NCBI GenBank assembly: GCA_029255685.2
Contig: CM055312.2
Location: forward strand, 85,973,010-86,037,009
Direction: 5' to 3'
Length of the DNA: 64,000 bases
From: Silene conica
Taxonomy: Eukaryota > Streptophyta > Magnoliopsida > Caryophyllales > Caryophyllaceae
The notes under the pieces were generated by a model that saw nothing but the letters and a program-made list of their open reading frames with translations, was not told the DNA's origin and searched no databases. Shown here piece after piece: positions 1 to 10,353 of this stretch (positions are counted from its first letter, which is position 1; every line of letters starts with the position of its first letter). Position numbers and translations under genes: made by a program.

Positions 1-1956
1 TTCATAAAGACCAAGAAAATAGTGGAGGACTAATGGTTTGATGATAATTAAGTGGAGCAAACTAAATGTGAAAGATCAAATTCTTCTTTAAAAACATTTT
101 TAAAATATAAAAATAAACAATTGAACGAAACATTTGTTAGGATATGAGGCCCGTTAAGACCGGCTATCATTAAACTAGGGTTAGGGTTTATGAAATGTGA
201 CTCATGTGAGCTATTATAAATAACTTATCATATATAATGTAACAGGTCCATTAATAATAACACAAATTCTTATTTGCAACGGCATTATCCGTCGCAAACT
301 TGTGACGGATACCACTTACTATAATAATAATTCTAGCTTATACAATTCCCTCCCTTCTATATTCTTAACAACATTTCAAATAAAATAGTTAAACAAATAA
401 TCGACGAGACAATATGAGTAACACGAATGATATCCATATGGAACAATTACGTGACACATAATAAACCACTAAAAGTTTGGTTATGGATGTAAATGAAGTG
501 ATTAATGTTAACAATTGGTAGCCCTACTAGTTCCGACATAAACAACAAGTATTACGTAGTAACTAGTAAGCAATTCGTTATTTGGTGAAAGCTTGATAGT
601 CCAGGTCATATGTATATCCTTCGTGATTTTATACTATATGGTCTACAATACTATACCTGTAGGGGAGGCTATTAAATTCGTATATGCCACCTCATATGCT
701 TCATTTTCACTCCTTTAATTTCTGGTTGTGGACATACTCCAAAACCCTGCCTTCTCCCAAATATCTACTTTTCTTTAATTACTTCCAACCAAATTAATTA
801 TGTAAAGCACTTTCACATTACATATCAAAAATCATTTTTCTTCCCGAGAGAAGTCTACGAATTGCGTATTATAGTAATTTATCGAGCAACCTATTATTTT
901 CGGCACACAATTCAGGAACTTATCAATCACTGGCGAAATCAGGAATTGATACCAACAAGAGGGAACCAATTTATAATTTAAAGGATACTCGAAAAAAGTT
1001 GAAAAATTATAATTACAAATATGGTCAGTTTGTCACCAACTCAATGTGTATAACACTTGACTTTACTTATTGAGCGAAAATTTGGTTAAGAAGACTAATT
1101 TTTTACTACTAACCTAAATAACCTTTGTAGAAATGTACAACACAATGAAATTATCATATGTTACATATATATTTTTATTTTTCTCCTTAATTTAAATTTC
1201 AAACTAATAATAAAAAAGAGTAATTTAGAAAGTTAATGTTTGATAATTAGTTATGGTAAATAGTAGAAAAAAAAATCAGTTTGACTTTTTCCTAATATTT
1301 TGCCAGTTTTGAGGCAAATTTGGGGGGAGGTTACAACAAACAAGACGTTTGTTTAGGAACATCTAGCTAGCTGCTAGTACAAAAATGATATTACACCATG
1401 GGATTGTTAACACCGAAAAATAACAAACCTTAATATTTATTATTTTAAAGTTTAAAGAGCCTATGAAAAATGGATTGCTAATTGATCCGGCATAAATCAG
1501 GTGCATAAGGTCGAAGGCAAGTCCAAGAAGGTATTCAGAGGTCATCAAGTAAAAATAAAAAAGTTAAGCTCAAGCAGAGTCAAGGAGAACAAAGGCCCGA
1601 CGCTCCATGAAGGCAAATTGGAGCGGTAATTTAACCGCTCCCCACTAAGTTAGCGGTTATGGAATGGAATGTCTATATAAGGAGACTTTTTCCCATCGAG
1701 CAAAGGACAACTCAACATCAAATCAAACAATCAAACAATGTAGTTGTATCTTAGGAGCTTAGAATAGTTTAGTCTAGGCGTAGCTGTAGAAGTAGCAAGG
1801 CGGTGCCCATCCGTTCATGCATGTATTTCGCCATCTATCCCTTGGTTTGTAATTTAGCATTATTCAAACCACAAGAATTACTTGTGAGGACTTTGGTTTT
1901 GTGTTGTTGTTGTTGATGGTATTTCATTGTATATTAGTATCATTTCGAATTACTGT
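1..1956. other. AT-rich noncoding DNA, no gene seen
   Basis: No open frame here resembles a protein; the only one above 60 codons (1363-1548, minus) has no recognisable motif. The stretch holds poly-A/T tracts and one promoter-like island listed separately. I see no terminal repeats that would delimit an element, so it may be old transposon debris or plain intergenic DNA. Confidence 0.6.
1621..1720 (+). promoter_or_regulatory. core promoter-like island with palindrome and TATA box
   Basis: A consensus plant TATA box (CTATATAAGG) lies at 1673-1682. About 35 bp upstream is a 20-bp dyad (1621-1640) with arms GAGCGGT/ACCGCTC, and the half-site AGCGGT recurs at 1652. Downstream runs a C/A-rich leader with CAATCAAACAATCAAACAATG. 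This looks like the promoter of an LTR or pararetroviral relic rather than of a host gene, since no ORF follows before the hAT element at 1965. The assignment is inference. Confidence 0.35.
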
Positions 1957-1964
1957 GTTTTACA

Positions 1965-2567
1965 CAGGGGCGGATCTAGGATTTAGAAGTGGGGTGGGCT
2001 AGACTCATGTCCGCGATGGTTAGTCATACGAAACCATCAAAACGAATAATTGAAGTCGCACGCACATATGTGAAAGATATTAAGTCATTTGGGGTTGCTC
2101 CCTTTGTCACATACTTATAATCATTTGGACAAATTTTTATTATTTATAAATGGTATTTTATTGATAGACAAACAAATAATAAAGACAGATATCTTATACA
2201 AATATAAAGTATGATTGAATATTAAAAAATGTATACTTGTATAAATCTATTTTACAAAATTATTCAAGGATATAAGTTTCGCTATATACTAGTAAATTCA
2301 ATTATCATTAAAAAAAAATGCACACGTCTTATAATCTTCTTCTCTTTAAAATATTATGTTTTTGTATTCTCGAATAGACAAGTATAGAAAATGCTACTAA
2401 TGAGATTTGAACCCTTACCGTCAAATAGAAACAAACCTTTTTTTTAGGTCTACTCTTACCAACTGAGCCCCAATACAACACTGAATATATTTAGATGTAT
2501 ATTTATCTTATTCCTGAAAACAGGTTGGGCTAAAGCCCACCCAGCCCTGTGGGTAGATCTGCCCCTT
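1965..2567. mobile_element. non-autonomous hAT-type element with 8-bp target duplication
   Basis: The left end reads CAGGGGCGGATCTAGGATTT and the right end, read in reverse complement, gives AAGGGGCAGATCTACCCACA, an imperfect inverted pair; both ends also share GGTGGGCT. The flanks repeat GTTTTACA (1957-1964 and 2568-2575), the 8-bp duplication expected for hAT. The 603-bp body is AT-rich and carries no transposase, so it depends on an outside hAT transposase. The exact right boundary is ambiguous by one G shared with the duplication. Confidence 0.82.
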
Positions 2568-2592
2568 GTTTTACATTTGGTTATTATTTAAA

Positions 2593-3513
2593 AGAGTAAA
2601 TTAATAATTACTCCCTTATATGTTTCACTTTTCTAAAATTACTCCCTTATAAGTTTGTTTTTTTAAATTACTCCCTTAAGTTTGCCACAGGTCAAAAATT
2701 GCTACCAATTTGCAGCTCCAACGAGTTTTTGCGTCAATTTTGGAATTTTACCTCTATTTTCCTAAATTTATGACTAAATTGCCCCTGAGTTTTACTCTAT
2801 CATGTTATAAGTTTTGCTTCTCCAAACTATTTACCAATATCTTCATCTCTACCTAATTTCTCACTATATAATTTACCCAATCTCTTCATTAAAAGTAATT
2901 TGTCAATCTACTTGCTCAACTTTTGAAGTTTCCATTTTTTTCAAGGTAAGTAAATCTTTGATTTGGGTATGTGAATCATATTATTGTTGTATTGAATTGA
3001 AAACTGAAATTGAATTGAAATTAGGGTTCTCTATATTCATCAAAACTGAGATTGTATTGAATTGAATTGAATTGAAATTAGGGTTTGAATTGATTTGGGT
3101 ATTTTTTTTTCATCTTTCTGATTTGGGAAATAAAATCTTCTAGAACAGAAGGGCAATGTCGAATTCATTATTGTTGGCTGGTACTAGCAAACCCCTTAAA
3201 TCTTCGAGTTTGATTGAGATTAATTTGCGAAAATTGGGATTCGATTTCAAAATTAGGGTTAGGATTAATTTGGGATTTTTTTTATTGTTGGGATTTCAAA
3301 ATTAGGGTAAAATGAAAGGTTATGGGTTTGTTGGGTTGGGTAAACACACAGAAGGGCAATGTCGTCCATTCCATATATTTTTCACCGTAAAACGTAATTG
3401 GTAGTAATTTTTGACCCGAGACAAACTTAAGGGAGTAATTTAAAAAAACAAACTTATAAGGGAGTAATTTTAGAAAAATGAAACATATAAGGGAGTAATT
3501 ATTAATTTACTCT
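2593..3513. mobile_element. long-inverted-repeat (foldback/MITE-like) element
   Basis: Two nearly identical inverted arms of about 118 bp (2593-2710 and 3396-3513) bracket a 685-bp AT-rich centre. Each arm contains three spaced copies of ATTACTCCCTTA. The arms differ at only a few positions, so the copy is fairly young. No clear target duplication is visible, and the centre has no convincing ORF (2814-3065 is AT-rich, without motif). A diverged relative with the same ACTCCCT words lies at 14970-15353. Confidence 0.75.
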
Positions 3514-4240
3514 ATAATCATTCAACCCGAGAGTGTTAAATTACACGAATTAATTTAACACTAACTAGATTGCATATATACAATTGTGACTCGAACCCTT
3601 TTAATTAAGGCTAGTTCACAAAGTGTAGGAGGATATTTTCGACGTCCGCGGTAGCTAGAGCTACTTTACTTGTTTCAGAACAAACAGGGATTTAATTGTT
3701 AGGCATAGCTACATTTTTCGATAGAGTAACATGGATTCACTTGGGCGGGTGACAAGGCGGTTCTCGGTGGCGATAATTGTGGTTTTAACGGGGGTCATGG
3801 TGAGGTGATGTGGACTGTGGTGATAAAGCCATGGTTGTTTTGTAAAGAAGGGAACATGGTAGTGATGAATAGATGAGATTGCAAAAAACCGAAGTACACT
3901 GGCAAAAATTAGCCTAAATTGATTTGTCAAGGTCAAGCTTGTATTCATTCTACTTTGACTCGTATCTTCAGGAGATGTAGAGTAGATGAAGAACCCAATC
4001 CCTTTACTATACAATGAGTAATTTTTGAAGTCTTTTAATTGGTTCTTGGTGTTAGGTATTAAAAAATAATTTTTCTTTTCTTTTTAGGGACTCACCCATG
4101 TTTTTTACCATTTAATTACTCTCACATTATAATTACCCTTTTTCATAATTTAAGTGATTCCAAATTAAATAAAAACAATACAAAATCATACATTATATAT
4201 TTGTTTTGTATTTTATAATCATACATTAAACACCCCATAT
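3514..4240. other. noncoding, nothing recognised
   Basis: No repeats, terminal motifs or protein-like frames were found; the 101-codon minus frame at 3709-4014 is low in complexity and not convincing. This is the target DNA into which the Mutator-like element inserted. Confidence 0.5.
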
Positions 4241-4249
4241 TATAAAACC

Positions 4250-4295
4250 GAATCGCGAAAGATCGTCGACGTTTTGCGAAAAATCGTCGACGTTT
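4250..4295 (+). repeat. left terminal inverted repeat of the MULE
   Basis: Two tandem copies of a GCGAAA-rATCGTCGACGTTT-type word make up the repeat, so the terminus is itself a direct repeat. The right terminus has the same design. Confidence 0.9.
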
Positions 4296-4609
4296 TTTTG
4301 ACAAATGACCAAAGTACCCTTAGCTTCTTCACTCTCTCCTTTAAAATTCAATAACTAAGAACACTCTCCCTTAGCCTCCCTTAACCGAGAACACACCACA
4401 CCACCACCACACGTGACCGCCGTGCACCGCCACCGCCGAGCACCTCCACCGTCGCCACCTACACGACCGAAAAAAACAAGGTTAGTTGTTGTTTTTGTTA
4501 TTTCTTATTGTTATTTGTTAGTTGTTGTTGTTAGTAATATTGTCGTTGTTGTTAGAATGGTAAGATTAGAATGAATGGAAAGGAGAAACACGATATTGGT
4601 AGGTGTCGG

Positions 4610-4880
4610 AGATGTGGTGTACACGGCTAGTGGGGGTGGGACGTGTGAACTACACGGCTAGGGGTGGTTAGGACGTGGGAATGGGGTGGCTAGGGGTGGT
4701 AGGGACGTGTGAACCACACGTCCATGGCTGGTAGGGACGTGTGAACCACACGTCCATGGATGGTCGGGACGTGTGAACCACACGTCCATGGATGGTAGGG
4801 ACATGTAGTTCACACGTCTAGGTGGGGAATGGACGTGTGAACAACACGTCTAGGTGGGGTTGGGACGTGTAGTTCACATA
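4610..4880 (+). repeat. tandem array of GGACGTG...CACGTCC dyads, left side of MULE
   Basis: About eight degenerate units of roughly 38-40 bp. The best units carry GGACGTGTG-AAC-CACACGTCC, a 9-bp stem with a 3-nt loop. The array lies between a possible splice donor (AAG/GTTAGT near 4481) and an acceptor (TTTTTTCAG ending 4950), so it would be intronic in the small plus-strand gene. Its core ACGT word matches plant bZIP binding sites, which may be coincidence. Confidence 0.8.
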
Positions 4881-4961
4881 TCCCTCATGGTTCGGGTTTT
4901 TTTACGTTCTAACCGTATGTTTTCAATTTTAATTCTTTAAATTTTTTCAGGAATAGCAAAC

Positions 4962-5342
4962 ATGCCGTTGAACGATGAAACTTAGCTTTCACAACGGATT
5001 GCAGAAGCTGAGACAGATCTCGCAAGCCCTGCAGCGGAAAACCCGATGGTGAAAGAGTCTCTTGAACATCAACGCGACTACTGGATCAAGAGGCGTGACG
5101 CAGTCCGGTTAGTTAACGAAGCTGAAGCGAGAAACATGATACGTCTTGAACCCCCGGTCTTATCTCAACAGGCAATGCATGTGTATTGCAAGATTATGGA
5201 CGTCATTAGAATGTTTGAAGAGAATCACCCCGACGTTAGCGGTTCTTTTGAGATGCGTGGTTGGTGGAAGTTTGAGAAGATTTTTTTAAAGATAACCGGG
5301 GTTATCCCTCCGTATTTTTCGTTTTGGGCCAATGAGGTCTGA
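4962..5342 (+). pseudogene. small second gene of the MULE, interrupted by TAG
   Basis: I do not recognise this protein. The frame starts at ATG 4962, meets TAG at 4983-4985 after seven codons, and then stays open to 5342 (127 codons including the stop). The part after the stop is protein-like: charged and helical near the start, with a Trp-rich MRGWWKFEKIF stretch toward the end. A second ATG at 5046 would give a 98-residue product that skips the stop. The ATG follows a good splice acceptor (TTTTTTCAG/G at 4950), so translation probably began in exon 2 after a 5'UTR intron. It converges on the transposase, as mudrB does in MuDR, which suggests an accessory protein; that role is inference. CAG to TAG would be a single transition. 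Confidence 0.5.
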
Positions 5343-5596
5343 AGGATTGGATGTATTAGTTAACAATGAAATCGCTTTGTTTGTTTGAACGTTTTTAATT
5401 TGATAACTGTTATCTTTGTAATTTGTTTCACAATGAAATCGCGATTATAATGAACATGAAAATCATTCGAAAAACGGTAACATTTTGAAATTTGAAATCA
5501 CAACAGTTACATTTAAATATTACAACCTAAAGAATACAAATAAATCTCAACCTAAATAATACAGATATATCACAACCTAAAGAATACAAATAAATC

Positions 5597-8167
5597 TCAA
5601 CCCGGGGGAGGCTGTCTTCGGCGCCGAGGAGTTCGAGGTGTTGTTCCCATCAAAGTATGCCATCGTTCGATGTTCGACGTGTACAAATCGGCATAATGTG
5701 CAACTGCATCTTCTCTTACCCACGCCCAACAAAGATCGATCGGTGGCATGGGTGCTTCGCTCAGTGGGCCACTGTAGTGCAATCTCATCCAATGGTCATG
5801 GTAGTGTACGATCCACATGACACCGTACGACCTCGACTCGTGACCCGTGGCCCTCAGCGGTAAGAATGTATAACAATTCCAATTCCTGACTCCTTTGTTG
5901 ACGTACTGGCCGATACACCAGATAGTCCAGTTAAACAACGACGCAAAGACAGTCAAATACTCGGAAGACGTCCAATGATGTTCACCGCAACCCCCGCTAC
6001 CCGTAAACTCGATAGCCCTCAAGGTATGATCCCATCTGCTCAAAAGCGGAAGCGTGCGAGGAGACTCATCAAACAATGTCTTGTACACATCGTTTCCCTG
6101 AAGCTCTCTAAGACACCACGCTCTCATGACCAAGTGGTCCTGTTCTCGACCCCGGGCGGCATGCGATAACACCCTATAACCATAATGACCATCAGCAACA
6201 ACATCAGCCCAACCATCAAAGTGTGCCCATAAGTCTTGGGGGACTGCATATTTTTTTGCCCAAGAACACAAAGGTCCCGTTGTGTAACCGACCTCCAATG
6301 GTGCAGCAACAGGTCCATCTCCGAAATCAGACACCGTACTGACAGAAGTTGTCGTCGAAGGGCTGGAAAAAAACTTGGCACATCTACGGGCAGCATGCTC
6401 AAAAGCGGACTTCTTCCGAGTAGTGGAACCCCTCGGTCTCCCCTTAGGGTTTTCTCGAACCTCAGGTGGACGAATATCTTCATCTGCCGGGTGGAGACCA
6501 TCTCGAAGTTTCTCAATGATTATCCGTCTCTTCGCCGGATCGACCCCTCTAGCCTGCTCTATAAGAGCATCGAACTCATCATCATCGGTCTTCGGCCTAT
6601 ATTCGGGACTGTCGTACACCAAAGTCCTCCAAAACAAGTGCACATCCTGAACGTGGACCCTCCTACCGTTTCTTTGCATCAGAATCATAATGCAGGCACA
6701 AGGCAACCCGTGAGTAGTCTGTATCGCACATCCACAATTCTGTTCAAGCCCGTTCCCCAACTCAATCCCTCTCCTAAACTCATCTTCCAGTAACCTAATG
6801 GCTTTGATAGACACATGATTTCGCAATAAGGAGAAAAACGGTCCAGCACTTACAGAGTTGGTCAACGACGTCTGGAACTCATGTCGAATCTTGGAGTGTT
6901 GAGCTTCAAGCATGCCGTGAATACGAGTCCACATAGTGTCGAGGTTCAAGTTTTGACTCTTCAACCAAGCTTTAAGGAGGGCATGACACGACTCTACCCG
7001 GGAAGTGACCGTGTTACCGAGATGAAAGTATTCGTTCGTATAGAAAACAACGAACTTCTTCTTGTAATGCGCCAATGTTCTCTGCACATAATCAGACAAA
7101 TCTACCCAAGTTTCAGAAAAGGCTTCCCATGCTCTCCCAAACTCACTTTGTGTGCTTGCATTGATGACCTGGTACCAACCCGTTTCCTTACTATGCAATA
7201 TCATGTCTTTGTACATCATCATCTTTCTTGAATTTTTTACTCTGGTCTCAATGGCTTTGTTCACATGCCAACGACACAAAATGTGAGAAGTGTCCGGATA
7301 GAGGTCCTCAATAGCCCGGATCAAGCCCAACTCTCGGTCAGTGACAAGAGTAGGCATAGGTGACGCCCCCAGAAGCAGCTCCTCTAATCTCCGCAACATC
7401 CACCCATAAGATGTATCATTTTCAGACGGAAGGAGAACGGTGACAATTAAGAAGGAGGATCCGACCGGTGTAACGCCAACTATCTCAATAAGTGCAATCT
7501 TCAAAACATTGGTCGAGTAGGTGGCGTCGATAAGAGCGACATATGGGTAAGCACAGAATAGTTTGACGGATTCCGGATGACACATAAACACATGAGTCAA
7601 CTCTTTCGTATCGGGGTCTGATTCGTGCCACTCCACATATTGGGCAGCAACTGCTACAGCCAAAAGTTGTTGAGCGGGATTCCTACTTTCTCTCATCTCG
7701 CGCCGAACCTTGTTCGACTCGCTATAAATTTGGGTGCTAATTGGTTGGGGTTTTTCCGGGGTCCTTTTATGAAGAGCGTTCTTGATATCCCTCGGCGAAA
7801 TATTAGCCCGGACTTGTTGCCTCACAAATTCTTTCTCTTCGGCATCCAAGCCGGCAAAATGTCTATCCCCATCTTTATAGGTCGCTACTTCGTGGTTGTG
7901 AAAACCCGCGTTAGTCGAAGTAATTACGTACCAAGCAATCGTGGGATTCCCATCATCGAAATGAGCGTACTTCTGCACCGCTCGAATCCTAAACAAACAT
8001 CCGCACTTAGCCGACCCTCTCTTGGTAGAATTCCCTGGTTTCTCAGGATCGATCTTCTTTTTGGTTCGGCCGTACCTTGAACAACGGAAGTACGACCCGA
8101 GCAACTCCGGTTGTTTGCGATTTTTCGCCCCATTTGTTGCCTTCACTAAGGCAAAACCATTATCCAT
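5597..8167 (-). CDS. Mutator-like transposase, FAR1 type, with C-terminal OTU-like domain
   Basis: An uninterrupted 856-residue frame. Domains in order: FAR1/WRKY-GCM1 zinc finger (C29, C55, C57, H90, H92); MULE transposase core with catalytic candidates D214 (ALIDATYS), D277 (VTDREL) and E392 (SRVESCHALLK), plus the C298/H301 pair (CRWH); a SWIM-like finger C478-x-C480 ... C490-x-C492 in which the usual final His is Cys; a Pro/Arg linker (KGRPRG); and an OTU cysteine-protease-like domain from about 645 to 800. The OTU motif reads ADGHYG at 658-663, with Tyr662 where the family has the nucleophilic Cys; a distal His-Trp (H792) is present. The enzyme would cut and join the element ends in the nucleus. 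The annotated ATG at 8167 is internal relative to a longer spliced reading (see next entry), so this product may lack the original N-terminus. Probably active-looking in the core, although expression is unknown. Confidence 0.9.
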   Translation of the reverse strand: MDNGFALVKATNGAKNRKQPELLGSYFRCSRYGRTKKKIDPEKPGNSTKRGSAKCGCLFRIRAVQKYAHFDDGNPTIAWYVITSTNAGFHNHEVATYKDGDRHFAGLDAEEKEFVRQQVRANISPRDIKNALHKRTPEKPQPISTQIYSESNKVRREMRESRNPAQQLLAVAVAAQYVEWHESDPDTKELTHVFMCHPESVKLFCAYPYVALIDATYSTNVLKIALIEIVGVTPVGSSFLIVTVLLPSENDTSYGWMLRRLEELLLGASPMPTLVTDRELGLIRAIEDLYPDTSHILCRWHVNKAIETRVKNSRKMMMYKDMILHSKETGWYQVINASTQSEFGRAWEAFSETWVDLSDYVQRTLAHYKKKFVVFYTNEYFHLGNTVTSRVESCHALLKAWLKSQNLNLDTMWTRIHGMLEAQHSKIRHEFQTSLTNSVSAGPFFSLLRNHVSIKAIRLLEDEFRRGIELGNGLEQNCGCAIQTTHGLPCACIMILMQRNGRRVHVQDVHLFWRTLVYDSPEYRPKTDDDEFDALIEQARGVDPAKRRIIIEKLRDGLHPADEDIRPPEVRENPKGRPRGSTTRKKSAFEHAARRCAKFFSSPSTTTSVSTVSDFGDGPVAAPLEVGYTTGPLCSWAKKYAVPQDLWAHFDGWADVVADGHYGYRVLSHAARGREQDHLVMRAWCLRELQGNDVYKTLFDESPRTLPLLSRWDHTLRAIEFTGSGGCGEHHWTSSEYLTVFASLFNWTIWCIGQYVNKGVRNWNCYTFLPLRATGHESRSYGVMWIVHYHDHWMRLHYSGPLSEAPMPPIDLCWAWVREDAVAHYADLYTSNIERWHTLMGTTPRTPRRRRQPPPG

Positions 8168-8847
8168 AGCTACTTTTTGAGCCCAGTCAAACGCCTCATC
8201 CCGACTATCAAAAGATATATCCGTCTCAAATAATCAGTTGTAATCAACCCCATTTCCACCAAATTTCTCAAACGAATCCTGTTAATACGCAAAATTGGTA
8301 AGGATTATATTAAAGAATATTAAAAACCACTTAATTTTTGTTAAAAACTGAGTAAAAATAACGGAAAGTAAAGGTCTTGAAAACTGGTCGTCCATGCACG
8401 GTCTGGACGTGAATAGTGCACGTCCAAACCATGCATGGACGTGTACTATTCACGTCCAGGCGTGGTATGGACGTGCACTATTCACGTCCAGACCATGCAT
8501 GGACGGCCAGGATTAACGTCCATGCATGGTCTGGACGTGAATAGTGCACGTCCATACCATGCCTGGACGTGAATAGTACACGTCCATGCATGGTTTGGAC
8601 GTGCACTATTCACGTCCAGACCATGCTTGGACGTGTGGTTTGGCCGTCCTTTCCACGCGAGGACGGCCATTTTTCAAGTCCATTGCAAAAATACGATTGA
8701 TTTTACGTAGTCTAATTCTATGGCTTTTACGTCTAATTCAACCTAATTTATACTAAAGGGCTGAAACATTAATTCAACAAAAATTAATTGAAAAAAAAAA
8801 TTAAGATTTTAATTACTTACCGATGAATCGTTGTCGTCGTTTGACAT
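8168..8847 (-). pseudogene. 5' part of the transposase gene: exon 1, intron and a TGA-interrupted start of exon 2
   Basis: Reading upstream in frame from ATG 8167 gives typical FAR1-family residues (SFDSRDEAFDWAQ) back to a TGA at 8234-8236, then more open frame to a splice acceptor (AG at 8279-8280). A matching phase-0 donor GTAAGT occupies 8815-8820, and directly before it lies a nine-codon exon (8821-8847) that starts with ATG and is rich in Asp and Ser. The gene model is therefore two exons with a 542-bp intron, disabled for full-length translation by one TGA unless ATG 8167 is used. The intron holds a dyad array. Confidence 0.75.
8380..8665 (+). repeat. tandem array of GGACGTG...CACGTCC dyads in the transposase intron
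   Basis: About eight units near 38 bp with alternating GGACGTGAATAGTGCACGTCC-like dyads and GGCATGGT/ACCATGC spacers. The 7-bp stem GGACGTG/CACGTCC is the same word as in the array at 4610-4880, so both ends of the MULE carry related arrays, each inside an intron near a terminal repeat. Confidence 0.8.
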
Positions 8848-8987
8848 TGAATCGTTGTCGTGGTTTGATGTTGTTGATCGATGTTGAAACCGTTTTTTTG
8901 GATTTTATGTTGTTTTTGTTGAGAGAGTTTCAGAGAAAAGGAGGTAGAGAGATAAAGAGAAAAGGGCATGCTATGTCTTTTTTATAG

Positions 8988-9037
8988 AAAACGCCGACGA
9001 TTTTTCGCAAAACGCCGACGACCTTTCGCAACCCCCT
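8988..9037 (-). repeat. right terminal inverted repeat of the MULE
   Basis: Reverse complement reads GCGAAAGGTCGTCGGCGTTT followed by a second GCGAAAAATCGTCGGCGTTT. It differs from the left end mainly by GTCGAC versus GTCGGC, a CpG-context transition pattern. Confidence 0.9.
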
Positions 9038-9046
9038 TATAAAACC

Positions 9047-9821
9047 ATACATAATTTACACATATATTTTTATCAATATTTCTAATACAAAAAATACAAA
9101 GTCCTTATTTGTTAACAATTAAAAATTTGTTGTTAATTTCATACAAAAATACATTATTTATTGATAGACAAAAATAATAATTAGATATAAAATACTGATA
9201 ATTTTGATAAAAAAGACAAACAATAATTATCTTAGGCTATAAATTTTCGGCATAAAATATATTGAGACTTAATCAGATACTTAGACCCAGTAAGTGGTCG
9301 GACTTTCTCCAAATGAACCGATGCAATGTTATAAGATAACTCTATATAACAGAGTTGTTGAAACGGGAATGAAAATACGCAAATAAATCGGAGAAAACAA
9401 TTACGATAAAAAGACCCAAACTTGAATGCAAATGGTTGATATATTTGCCTTCATTTCATTTTATTCTAATGGTAAAATACTAATTGAAATATCCATCTTT
9501 TAAATATTGTTTTTTTCATTAATTGTTTTCCTGATAAATATCAAATAACATAAAGTTCGTAATAAATTAGTTGAAATATTTTTATATTAATTGAAATATC
9601 CATCTTTTAATTGGTTTTATCATAATCAAATTTATGTTATGATCTGTCCCGAAATTTATTTTTTTATTTTATTTTTTGTGAGAGATATTAATCAAATAGA
9701 CAAATTGACAATATGTTAAAAATAAAATTAAAAAGTAAGGTTATTACTCACAGTTTTGCATTTGTGCATCTTACCATTTATTTCCAATATTTAAATTTTG
9801 ACAATATTAAATATTCAATCG
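9047..9821. other. AT-rich DNA, mostly nothing recognised
   Basis: No coding potential. A short phrase with TGAAATATCCATCTTTTAA occurs twice (about 9484 and 9592), a small duplication. The right part probably belongs to the Helitron whose 3' end is at 9850. Confidence 0.4.
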
Positions 9822-9850
9822 CGTGCAAATTTTGCACGAGAATTAACTAA
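9822..9850 (+). mobile_element. Helitron 3' terminus (plus strand), diverged
   Basis: An 8-bp stem CGTGCAAA/TTTGCACG with a single-T loop (9822-9838) is followed 9 nt later by CTAA and then T. A short hairpin just before a terminal CTRR with T in the flank is the Helitron 3' signature. The matching 5' TC end was not located. Confidence 0.55.
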
Positions 9851-10353
9851 TACAATAATAAAGAGATGTAATTATCGTTGAAATAATTTAGTACAAATTA
9901 GGTTGGTGTCGAATAAATTGTTTTGATAAAATTTCTAGTTTAGTGAACACTATACTTTTAATTGAATTAATATGAATAAATATAAAATTATGTACCTACT
10001 TTTAAATTTTGGCGAAAAATCGAGAATCAATATTTTATTTTTCTATTTTTATTCTTCTTTAATTATGATGACGTCGAAATTCAGTATCATTCGATGACGC
10101 TCTATCGCCATCCGTATATAAATAAACGGTTTTTCTTAACAATAAATTTTCGGTATCATGATTAATGCGCTTGACACAAGGAATTTTGAATTTTTTTATG
10201 TAAAAGTTTGGAATTATTTCGAGATTTATTTCATGGCATTACTAATTCGTTTTTTCTGAGATTTTCTCCTCCTAACATGAAATTCGGACCCCGCCACTAC
10301 AGTTAACCCCGATCCATCTCATAAGGACGATTTTCCTTCTATATATATATATA
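9851..10353. other. noncoding, nothing recognised
   Basis: AT-rich spacer with an (AT)n tract at 10341-10352, into which the minus-strand Helitron inserted. No repeats or ORFs stand out. Confidence 0.45.

Larger units (their letters stand above)
4250..9037 (-). mobile_element. complete Mutator-like element (MULE) with two convergent genes
   Basis: The termini are inverted: GCGAAAGATCGTCGACGTTT at 4255 pairs with the reverse complement of the right end (9027 downward), and about 41 bp match with four mismatches. A 9-bp duplication TATAAAACC flanks it (4241-4249 and 9038-9046; 10 bp if the preceding T is counted), the size typical of Mutator elements. Inside, a minus-strand transposase gene (5597-8847) converges on a small plus-strand gene (4962-5342). 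This layout resembles MuDR of maize with its convergent mudrA and mudrB, although the small product does not visibly match MURB. Each gene begins next to one terminal repeat and has an intron full of dyad repeats. Confidence 0.93.
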
